64,000 nucleotides of DNA, from the NCBI RefSeq assembly GCF_003473485.1, contig NC_053046.1, positions 4,226,001-4,290,000 of the forward strand, in the 5' to 3' direction. Numbering within the stretch: the first letter of the stretch is position 1; every line of letters starts with the position of its first letter. This DNA comes from Medicago truncatula. Lineage: Eukaryota > Streptophyta > Magnoliopsida > Fabales > Fabaceae. The notes beneath the pieces are model-generated. The model did not search any database. It saw nothing but the letters and a program-made list of their open reading frames with translations, and was not told where the DNA came from. Made by a program: the position numbers and the translations under genes. Shown piece by piece: positions 12,501 to 21,571 of the stretch.

Positions 12501-13995
12501 TTATTTTTTTGCATGTAACTTGGTAAAGAAATATACTTGAGATGAATTTGCTGATATTATTTTGGAGAAGAGACAAAGTGCGATGTGGCAATTAATATTT
12601 CTGCTTTTTAAATTTCAGTGACAAGTCTCAGCTGGAAAGAGTACAAATCCTTGGAAATCATGATTCACCCTTGTGTTTAGTGGATTTAAATGTAAGTTAT
12701 ATTCGCCTAGTTGAATTCTTGGCATAGCTTGTATAAATATTTACAATAAAATGTTAGTAGGCTAGCACTCAATTCTATCTAATCATTGAATGCCTAACAT
12801 AATTGTTATTATGTTTGGTTAGGATGTGGTAAACTATGAAGAGTTTACGAGGAACTTGTCATATGAAGAGCAGCAACAATTATTGAAGTTTCTTCCTGTG
12901 GTTGATACTGCTAAACTTCCTGATGGGTTAGAATTCTCTTAAAAAAATTATACAACACAGTTGTGTATCATACATGAGACTTTTAAGGGGATGATTTGAG
13001 ACGAGTCCATCAAGATTTACGATTTGTTATTGTTGTTTGTGCAGCCTTAAGGTCATGTTCAGTAGCTCTCAATTCAAGGAGAACTTAACTAATTTTCAGC
13101 AGCTTCTTGCAAAAGGTGCCTTTGATATCTCTTTGCCGGAGGTAAAACCTGAAGACTGCGAGACTTTGAAAAGATATGCACTAAATGAGTTGTCAAAGTC
13201 GAAATGGGTGGAACACTATCATAACAAGGTTTATGACTTTCTTATCTTGATATTATAGACTGCTAATAAATACTTATCAAATATCACACCCTTCTACTGA
13301 TGCAGAGATGTAAAAGTAGGGCTGAAAAATCGGATGTTCCAGGATCTTCTGGTATAGCATCAACCAATGTTGCAAATGTGAAGAGAATGCGTGATAGCAG
13401 AAATCAGAACTTTCCAGGTCAGCGTTAAATCTAACATCAACTAAGACAAAAAACAGATCATATCATAAGACCTTCTAATTAGGATATGACTCCTTCAAAG
13501 TTGGAAAATTAATACTGATATTTCAACACTGATTCATTATCCATGCGGATGTAATATCAACCATTGATTTATTCATCAATGGTTGATATTACTTGCTTTA
13601 CACTCTACAGTGTGTGTTGTTAAACTTTAAAACTGTGCTATTAACTAATAACTTCATTCTTTTTAACTACTACTCCTTATGATTTAACTGAGGAATCATT
13701 CTTATCACACATCTTGCAAATTTCAGAGATGAAGACAATAATGAGGAGCCCCAAAAGAATTATCACAAAGATTAGTTATAATCCAAAAAGCCTATTTCCT
13801 TTGCCTCCTGATGCAAGCTCACACTTGCTAGATTCTTTTAACTTTGTTGAGGAGAGTTCTGATCAAGATCTGCTGCTAGAAGTGCCTTCTAATAATTCTT
13901 TTCCACAGGCAGAACTTCTGCACCCAACTTCAATCTTTGGTGCTCAAGCCAGCACTAGTAGTAGCTCAGCATACTCACATTTTGTGAACCATTAA
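9501..13995 (+). CDS. GATA-type zinc-finger transcription factor (GATA26/27 class)
   Basis: Exons are 9501-9540, 10886-11257, 12053-12398, 12619-12691, 12823-12926, 13045-13228, 13306-13417 and 13727-13995. They join in frame into 499 residues plus stop. The N-terminal class-IV-like plant GATA finger has Cys7-X2-Cys10-X18-Cys29-X2-Cys32, followed by [19 protein letters not shown]. Exon 1 ends inside the finger, so intron 1 (1345 bp) splits it. Residues ~274-373 ([41 protein letters not shown]) match the ASXH/DEUBAD-like domain that sets GATA26/27 apart from ordinary plant GATA factors. Known family role: a nuclear protein binding GATA DNA sites; the second domain suggests contact with deubiquitinase or chromatin complexes, which is an inference. 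Intron 3 is GC-AG (AG|GCAAGC at 12397-12402); all others are GT-AG. A SINE/LINE-rich region lies upstream. Little doubt about the family; the exact orthologue is not determined. Confidence 0.94.
13551..13592. repeat. Perfect 18-bp inverted repeat in GATA intron 7
   Basis: GTAATATCAACCATTGAT at 13551-13568 is followed by a 6-base spacer and its exact reverse complement at 13575-13592. The intron is otherwise unremarkable. Confidence 0.85.
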
Positions 13996-14556
13996 GTAAC
14001 ATTACAAGGTTATACTCTGGTAGACACATAATTTACATCTTAAATATATGATGGTTGTGCTTTTCCTTATTTGCAACCTTCTTTTTGGAGCTTGGATTGT
14101 CAAGGATTTGAAATTGGATGGAATATTTTTGTATAGGTTGGCAACAGATTGTAAGATAGCATGAAATGAGAAGCGGTTTTCTCCAAATTTTTTAGACATC
14201 TTTTTTATTTCCATAGAAACCCCCCTCCCCAACTTATGTTTTCAACACCCAATAATTTTACTTATATTTTATTGCAAAAATACGAGGTAAATTTTATTTA
14301 TAATTCATTCGGGAGTAACAATATTTATAACTAAAAAGAACGTATATAAATGTATTTGTTATAATTACACTTGGTTAAATATAACTGTTATAATGAGACA
14401 AAGAGAGCTTTAGTCAAACGATATCTTAAATTATATAATTACTCCTTCGATAGGAAATGCCAAATTTTTTAGTTGGACACGTTCGTCATGATTTATAGTC
14501 AGGACCTCACAATTGTGTGTGTGAGTTTTAGTGGTGCTTACCACCTCATCTATATA

Positions 14557-16995
14557 TGTAACGTCTCCCTTATTTTAACATTAAATTAAATAAATAAAAT
14601 GATAATTTTTGAGAAAAATTCGACATAGCCTCTTTTGAAAATTCATGATTTGTATGTTGAACAAGTTGTACCTAATGACAATTTAAAATTTTATGAAGAG
14701 CTAAATAGAACACTCTACTGGTCTTATAAGATATTGTCAGTCATGAAAAAAAGATAAATAGGTACAACTTTCATGAAATTTTAATAAGTATGTAAAACTT
14801 TCAAAAGAAAAGGAGATATTACACATATCAGTACATCACAGTTTTCAAATCCAATAGAAAATGAAAATGTCCATAAAAATACAAATAACCAAATACAAAA
14901 TCAACAATCTAATACAAGAAAATATTAGATCTTCATTTTCATCAACAAGCGATTAAGTAGGATTAAGAGTCATAATGCATTAAGTCAACTATTTTATCAA
15001 ATTCTATTACTTATTTTTGACTATTATGTGGGTTGTGTATATATATATATATGTAAATAAATATTTTTGTGTGAATTCTCATATCTACCGATATTACTTG
15101 ATGCATAATCTAACCGCCGTATTCTTTTTCTTCTTCTGCCGGTCTTCCTGATTTTGTTAGTAGCTACATTTGAGGATTGCACAAGGGGCCGAGCTGAGAC
15201 TAGATCGATTGTTGATGGAAAATGAAGATCTGATACTGCTAAGGTTATAAGCTGTATATAGGGCTCATATCAGACTTGTAAACCACCTTGGAATATCTTG
15301 TGAACTTGTTTGCATTGCAATCAAAGTTTATCATTTTGTTCTAAGTTCTTGCTCTATTTTTCTGCACTTTTACCTTCCTGCAATTTATTTCCTTGTTCTT
15401 TACAATTCTGCAGTTTATTATTCAGTCATTTACGTTTATGCATTATAATTCTATGTCTTTTAAATTCTACTTTTTGTCTACAATGAACATGTGTGAGTAG
15501 ACTTTTTGGGATTGTTGGACGAGTCTAATCACTAAATCCTATTCAAATCAAGTCTAAAACTTTGTTTTATTTAAATTCGTTTTCTAACTAATCTCATCAT
15601 TTTTAAGTTATAGTTCAAATATCAATCGAAGGATTGAAAGATGAAGATTGATATTAGAACAATTGAGATTAGACAAGGTGAGTAAAACATGAATAATTTT
15701 ATAAACCTTGAGACCATATTTAAGAGTTAACTTAAAATCAGATTTCTGCAGAATTGTGGCACGATGGCTGGGCAACGTGGCACGATTGGAGGTTTCAGTT
15801 TTAAGGCAAGGCACTGGAAAAATCGTGGCACAATGGGATCGCATCGTGGCACGATGGTGCGCTGGCAGGGAAAAACAGAAACGTATTTTGAGTGCAGATT
15901 TGTTCCAAATTTTAAGCGATACTTTTACTATAAATATAGACCTTGTATCAGAGCAAACTTGGAGATAAAGGGGGCTGAAACAAGAGTTTAGAAAGGCAAC
16001 AACAAAACTAGGGTTTGTATAGAGTTTGTCTCTTTGGAACAAACACTAGGGTTTGTGGGTTGATTCACCTTGGAAAACACTATTAGGATTGAGTCTCTTG
16101 GTTACGGGAAGAGGCTGGGACTTTGGGTAGAATTAGGCGGGAGACTTATTCTTGTAACCCATTGATTTCTCTTTTGTAACGTTACTCATCATATAGTGGA
16201 TCGGAGGGCTGCTCTCTCCCCCAAACTAGGTCAATTTGGACCGAACTGGTCAATAAATTCTTTTGTGTTCTTCTCTTATTTGTGTTCTTCTCACCGTTGT
16301 TTTCTACTTTTGGCTTGTATTTAATTGTTCCATACACTTTGTTTTGGTTGCTTGATTATCTCTTGCTTCACACATCAAGTTGTTATTGGTGTGATTTTCA
16401 ACGAATTCACAACACCATAAGTTTCGCACTTAAAGGATTTCAATGACAGTCAACCATGATAATAAGTTTGGTTTTTATTGACATACATTCGTGGATTCTA
16501 AAAGGAAACATGAAATATAATAGAGAAACTTGTCCTTAGAATATAATTTTAACATAAGATAAAAATATAGGCTTGAATTGTTTGTGATTTGTTCTTAAGA
16601 CGAACCAATAATCCCTAGACGCTTTTATAATCTGAATTTTAACCAAGAAAATTGTTGAACTTCGAATACTTAATATTTTCAACTAATTAACATTGGAAAC
16701 GAAATCGGTAATTACAATAACTCTCCGTGAAACGATATTTTTACTACTTGATAGAACTGTACGCTTGCAAATTCGTATCAAATTGTACCTATTTATCTTA
16801 CTTCAGAGACTGGCAATATCTTCAAAGACGAGTAGAGCGTTCTATTTAGCTCTTGTTCATAAAATTTTAAATTGTCATTAGGTACAACTTGTTCAACATA
16901 CAAATCATGAAGTTTCAAAAGTGGCTATGTCAAATTTTTCTAAAAAATTATCATTTTATTTATTTAATTTATGTTAAAATAAAGGAGACGTTACA
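14557..16995. mobile_element. 2.4-kb element with long inverted repeats and TG...CA ends
   Basis: The left end TGTAACGTCTCCCTTATTTT is mirrored by AAAATAAAGGAGACGTTACA at the right end. The similarity runs inward for about 215 bp on each side, to about 14770 and 16780. ATATA occurs immediately outside both ends (14552-14556 and 16996-17000). Other copies of the surrounding repeat (18390, 26905) show the uninterrupted site, so this is a true insertion. The interior has no recognised transposase. It includes an LTR-like segment at 15700-16420. No named superfamily fits both the long inverted arms and the 5-bp duplication. Confidence 0.75.
15700..16420 (+). mobile_element. Possible LTR (R/U5-like) relic inside the inverted-repeat element
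   Basis: An ACTATAAATATAGACC TATA-like site near 15927 is followed by a long non-coding leader. It contains CACTAGGGTTTGTGGG, GGTTACGGGAAGAGG, CTTGTAACCCATTG, GTGGATCGGAGGGCTGC and TGGACCGAACTGGTCAAT, phrases I associate with R/U5 leaders of legume Copia-type LTRs. No gag/pol coding sequence is present and no second direct LTR was found. This is recognition from memory and could be wrong. Confidence 0.35.
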
Positions 16996-17348
16996 ATATA
17001 CCAAAAAAAAAATATGTAAGAAAATTTTGAAAATAGCTATTTATATTTTGAGGGATATTTAAATAATAGCTATTTATATTGTTCTAATAGCTATTAGAAC
17101 TATAACTTATTCCCTCAAAAGTGCTGGCATGAAAATAGCTAATTTTTTTAAATATAAAAGTACTTTTGAGGGATATTTAAAAAATAGCTATTTATATATT
17201 TTTTTTGTTACCATGATACTTATATGAGGTTTTCACCGCAATAAATAATACACTTTTTGTGTTACCATTGATAAATTTTCATGGATGTTTGAAGTTAAAT
17301 TTCATTTGTGCCGTTATTTATTATGAGATAGAATAATAAAATGAAGTA

Positions 17349-17640
17349 AATTGGTGGAATCAAGAGTAATTAATTTAGGGGTATTCATCGGAAAAATAAT
17401 TAAATGTAGAGATGCATTAAATGAAGATAACTATAATGTACCTTTTTTTTTGGTCAAGTAGCCTATTGGCTAAAGCTCACACAATTAAACAAAATTTGGT
17501 GGAATCAAGAGTAATTAATTTAGGGGTATTCAGGGAAAAAATTAAATGTAGAGATGTATTAAATGAAGATAACTATTTTCAATGTACCTTTTTTTTTTTT
17601 TTGATCAAGTAGCCTAATGACTAGAGCTCACACAATTAAA
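17349..17640. repeat. Tandem duplication of ~145 bp including a SINE tail
   Basis: TTGGTGGAATCAAGAGTAAT begins near both 17349 and 17497. Both units continue through TTTAGGGGTATTCA, AATGTAGAGATG, AATGAAGATAACTAT and AATGTACC plus a T-run, then GTCAAGTAGCC and CTCACACAATTAAA. The first unit stops there. The second continues into the full SINE. Confidence 0.8.
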
Positions 17641-17728
17641 TGTGGAGAAGTGGGGGCGTCCGGGGTTCGAACCCCGGCCCCTGCATATAATATGCAATAT
17701 CCATACCAACTGAACTAAACTCACAGGG
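17587..17728 (-). mobile_element. tRNA-derived SINE with 9-bp target-site duplication
   Basis: On the minus strand the head reads GTGAGTTTAGTTCAGTTGG (A box), followed by a B-box GGGGTTCGAACCCCGG and a 3' part ending in CTACTTGATCAAAAAA. TTCAATGTA occurs at 17578-17586 and 17729-17737. It resembles a tRNA gene around the B box, but there is no acceptor-stem pairing, so it is a SINE and not a tRNA gene. Confidence 0.85.
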
Positions 17729-17814
17729 TTCAATGTATTTCTTTGGTCTTCAGGATTTATATATTTTGTTTCTTCTAAAAAAGATCGGACCAAGTATGCA
17801 ACATTAATAACTCT

Positions 17815-18759
17815 TATTACTAATAATTTGATTATTGAAAATAAAATAATTAAATACATGGTGTTTTACGCATAAATACATCTTATATTGGATGAATGAT
17901 TAAAATTTACTTATATAAACCAAACAATTGAGCTCAAGTGATTAATAACTTCCACTAAATGGCGAATTGTAAATGAGAACCTTAGTTTGATTCTTGAGCG
18001 AGATAATTCTTGACCAAACTTTACTTAACTCAGGACAGAACATTGAATTATTAGAGCCTCTTTCCTTAGGAATCGAAGGGATAACACCCAATAATTTTAC
18101 CTATATTTTATTGCAAAAATATAAGGTAAATTTTATTTGTAATTCATTCATTCGGGAGTAACAATATTTATAACAAAAAAAAAGTATATAAATGTATTTA
18201 TTATAATTACACTTGATCAAATATAACAGTTATAACGAGACAAAGACTTTAGTCAAACGATGTCTTAAATTATATAATTACTCCATCAACAGAAAATGCC
18301 AAAAAATTTAGTTGGACACGTTCGTCATGGTTCATAGTGAGGACCTCACAATTGTGTGTGCGCGTTTTAGTGATGCTTAACACTTCATCTATATACCTAA
18401 AAAAAAGTATGTAAGAAAATTTTGACTAAATTATACGCAATAAATAATATACTTTTTGAGGGATATTAAAAAAACAGCTATTCATATTTTTGCTGGTTAC
18501 AATGATATTTATATGAAGTTTCCACTACCGTTTAACGGTGATTGATCTCCGGGAAAATCTGTGAGGCAAACAAGTTGGGTTTACCCCTTCAAACCGGATT
18601 TTTTTCCACCCACAAGAATCAGAAATCTAACTTTTAACTACATGCTTAAGGGATTGTAGTCTCTTACCACTTGAACCAATTTATTGTTGGTTATTCACAT
18701 TTATTATATGCAACATTATTAACAACAATTAAGTCTATTTCCTAATTAATTACTCTTAT
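17815..18759. repeat. Copy B of ~0.95-kb tandem repeat
   Basis: It begins with CTTATTACTAATAATTTGAT and continues AATAAAATAATTAAATA, GAGCTCAAGTGATTAATAAC, TTAGTTTGATTCTTGAG, CACCCAATAATTTTAC and TTTAACGGTGATTGATCTCC. It is followed directly by copy C at 18760. Non-coding; the function or class is unknown. The GAGCTCAAGTGGTTAAT and TTTGATTCTTGG pieces look faintly like SINE A and B boxes. Confidence 0.75.
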
Positions 18760-19662
18760 TAATAATAATTTGATTATTGAATATAAAATAATTAAATAAA
18801 CAGTGTTTTACGAATAAATACATCATATTAGGGATGAGTGATTGAAATTTACTTATATAAACCAAACAAAAGAGCTCAAGTGGCTAATGAATTCCACTAA
18901 ATGATGAATTGTTCATGAAAGCCTTAAGGGGGTGTATTGGATTAGGATTTTAAAAGACTATTTTAATAAAAAAAAGTCTTTAAGATTTTAAAAGACTGTG
19001 TGAGATTTTATTAATTCTGTGAGATTTTAAAAGACTTTTTATGTAAAAGACTTTAAACACTCAAGATTTTAAAGGATTTATCACACTGATTTCAAAGGAT
19101 TTTATGTGATTTTAAATTTTCAAAGGATTCAATGAGTTTTAGGGGAAAAAGAACAAACTTACAAGCGTGAATGATAAAAATAATGAACAAATAAATTTTA
19201 GCGTTTGAATAAAGAAAAATAAAACCAATAAAAAATTCTTTTTACTATTGATTTTCAAATTTTAAGAATTTTATGGATTTTATAAGATTTTAAGGGACTA
19301 AAAAACACTCTTAACACATTATTTTATACACATTTTTTATTTGTTAAAAATGTTATTCCCACAAAATTCAATTATACATATTTAAAATTATGCCAGCACT
19401 TACAAATCTTTTTTAAAAAAAATATTGTGTCAGCCATTATAAATCGGTCGAGTTTACACGAGTTTACCGAGTGTTAACTTTGTCAAACTCGTTAAACCTT
19501 CCGATTTTACCAGAAACGGAGTTTACCTCAGAGTTAACACGATTTTTGCACCTAAAAACGTAAACTCGGTAATCTCAGAGAGTTAACACTCAATTTGCGG
19601 AACATTGATTACGACATACTCTCTATCATAATATTCTCAATACAATTTTTTATTTTTTTATG

Positions 19663-19785
19663 AGATAGAGAGAGCGAGAGAGGGGGGATGGGAGAGAGAG
19701 AGAGAATGGAGAGATAGAGAAACGAAGAGAGAAAGGAGAGAATAGGGAGGGGGAGGGTGAGAGAGAGAGAGAGAAAAAAAAAAAA
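19663..19785. repeat. (GA)n-rich microsatellite
   Basis: A purine tract of GAGA repeats with interruptions, ending in an A-run. It lies inside the element at 18927-20113. Confidence 0.85.
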
Positions 19786-19920
19786 GATAGTAACTTTTAA
19801 AAGAAAAACAATCTCAAGAAATCTCATCTATTCATGAAAGACTTTTTCTTGTTAAAATTACACTACAAAATCCATCAAAATCCAATTTATTAAACAATCC
19901 TTCGAAATTTGAATGATTTT

Positions 19921-20088
19921 GAATACCACAAGACTTTTTTTAAGTGATGAAAAGTCTTGATTGAATACCTCAAGACTTTTTTAAAATGACAAAGAGTCTT
20001 GATTGAATACCACAAGATTTTTTTTAAGTTGCAAAAAGTCTTGATTGAATACCACAAAACTTTTTCATAATTAAAAAGTCTTTTAAAA
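19921..20088. repeat. Four 42-bp tandem repeats at the transposon's right end
   Basis: Units start at 19921, 19963, 20005 and 20047, an exact 42-bp period. Each opens with GAATACC(A/T)CAA and carries AAGACTTTTT followed by AAAAAGTCTT, a small internal palindrome. Subterminal arrays like this often serve as transposase-binding sites. Confidence 0.85.
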
Positions 20089-20554
20089 TCTCATAGAATC
20101 CTAATCCAATACATTAGTTTGATTCTAGGGTAAGATAATTTTTGACTAGACTTTACTTACCTTATAATCGAACTTTGAATTAGCAGAGCCTCTTCTCCTA
20201 GGAACCAAAGGGATAATATCAAAAAAAAATATTTAAATTTTATTTCAAATATATGAAGTAAATTTTATTTATAATTCATTATGGGGTAACAATTTTTATA
20301 AAAAAAACCGGATATAAATGTATTTATCATACTTTAAAAAAATGTATTTATTATGATTACACTTGGTCAAATCTAACCGTTATAATGAGATAAAGAGAAC
20401 TTTTTTCAAACAATATTTATTTTTTTGGTCAAGGTCAAACGATATTTAAAATTATACAAGTTATATTTTATTTCAAAGTCAAAATAAAAGTACAAATGAT
20501 GAAAATTCAAATATATGATAAATATAAATGAAAATATCTAAATCATTAAAAAAA

Positions 20555-20655
20555 TCGTCTTAATTGATAAGGATAATGCATAATATATATAAAGTCGGGG
20601 TTCAAACCCGACAAATAAAAACCAAATCTTTCCCTTTCTTCAAAAAAAAAAAAAA
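20555..20655 (+). mobile_element. Diverged SINE, shared by both AHL blocks
   Basis: TTAATTGATAAGGATAATGC, then GGGGTTCAAACCCGAC (B-box-like), and an A-rich 3' end. The counterpart at about 27960-28050 has TTAATTGGTAGAGACAATGC in the same position relative to the AHL gene. Confidence 0.5.
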
Positions 20656-20724
20656 ATCCATAAAAACAAATGAAAAACCAAATCTCATATCAACAGAAAG
20701 CCCTAACTAAAATTAAATAAAAAA

Positions 20725-21362
20725 ATTGTCCAATATATCTTTTAGTCTTTTAAGTTTAACATTTTATCGAATTAATTCTTTTAGTTTTTTTTTTTGTTTT
20801 AAATTAGTCCTTTATGTCAGTACAAGTGAGCATGTTAGTCCTTTAATTATTTTTTGTAACAAATTGATCCATTTTTTCATACAACTTTGTTAAAAAGTTC
20901 TTACATGACCATTTAACATTGAGGTCGAATGTCCAAAAAGTGTTTCCGACATCAAACAATACTACTTATATACATTTTTTTTTCTTCTAATTGTTTGTCA
21001 ATTCAATCTTAGTTTTAGAAATGAATATTTAATCAAGAACATTATGAATCAATCAAATGATTTTTCCCTTAAAAAAAGTAATCGAATGATTTTTGTTTCA
21101 AACTAAGATCGAATAATACACCTATGTACCCTAGTTTGAGATAAGTGAATTTAGACCTTCCAACTTAGCTATAAACGTCTGCATACACACTTTTCAACCG
21201 AGTTTGATGAAAAGAAGGTAATGTGAATATATTTTCTGATTTAAAGGATTATGTGCACACTTGTACTAAAATAAAGGACCAATTTAAAACTAAAAAAAAA
21301 ATTAAAAAAACAAATCTGATACAAACATTAAACTTAAATGACTTCAGAATGCGTTTGACCTA
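20725..21362. mobile_element. Long-TIR MITE upstream of the AHL gene
   Basis: The left arm (TTTTAAGTTTAAC, TTTTAAATTAGTCCTTTATG) is mirrored by the right arm (AAAGGACCAATTTAAAACT, TTAAACTTAAATGACTT) as inverted repeats of roughly 100 bp. The same element, diverged, occupies the equivalent position at about 28106-28725 upstream of the AHL pseudogene, so it predates the duplication. Confidence 0.65.
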
Positions 21363-21477
21363 AAATTCGAAAACGCTCCTTTCCTTTTTCTTCCTAGGTA
21401 ATTGATTTTTTAGTTCACACTTTTCTTCTTTTGTCATCATTCATCATCACACCATTCACAACTTTATGTTACTTTCA

Positions 21478-21479
<2 letters not shown>

Positions 21480-21524
<45 letters not shown>
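21480..21524. repeat. (AT)n microsatellite upstream of AHL start
   Basis: About 45 bp of alternating AT, ending some 48 bp before the AHL ATG. It lies in the probable promoter/5' UTR and is absent from the duplicate at 28.8 kb. Confidence 0.9.
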
Positions 21525-21526
<2 letters not shown>

Positions 21527-21571
21527 ATTCATTCATAGTCTTTTTTCAATCACTATTTTCACTGCATTGTC

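Larger units (their letters stand above)
14235..17290. repeat. Copy A of a ~0.95-kb repeat, split by an inserted element
   Basis: 14235-14556 and 16996-17290 together match repeat copies B (17815-18759), C and D: shared blocks are ACACCCAATAATTTTACTTA, CATTCGGGAGTAACAAT, TAGTTGGACACGTTCGTCAT and a terminal GAGGGATATTTAAAAAATAG. The two parts are separated by the inverted-repeat element at 14557-16995. The right part contains local AATAGCTATTTATAT repeats and a perfect 20-bp palindrome (GTTCTAATAGCTATTAGAAC) near 17080. Confidence 0.75.
18927..20113. mobile_element. 1.19-kb non-autonomous DNA transposon, TTA target duplication
   Basis: TTA at 18924-18926 and 20114-20116 flank the element. The left end has TGTATTGGATTAGGATTTTA, and the right end has its near complement, AATCCTAATCCAATACA. 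Copies at 17975, 26510 and 27430 show the unoccupied sequence CCTTAGTTTGAT, confirming insertion. Both subterminal zones are full of AGTCTTTTAAAATCT-like motifs. The interior holds a purine-rich GA microsatellite (about 19663-19785) and diverged GTTTACC/GTTAACAC blocks (about 19445-19600), but no transposase ORF. TTA suggests PIF/Harbinger; the terminal bases are asymmetric (AGGGGG only on the left). Confidence 0.75.
18760..20460. repeat. Copy C of ~0.95-kb tandem repeat, split by an inserted element
   Basis: 18760-18926 and 20114-20460 join into one unit colinear with copies B, D and E. The interruption is the element at 18927-20113. Confidence 0.7.

Noticed and set aside
15608-16042. 144-residue minus-strand ORF
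   Set aside because: Lies inside the non-coding LTR-like stretch; composition mirrors the GTGGCACGAT repeats and no domain is recognisable.
17645-17690. Possible tRNA gene (strong B box and stem)
   Set aside because: No acceptor stem or anticodon arm; target duplications and a tail show it is a SINE.
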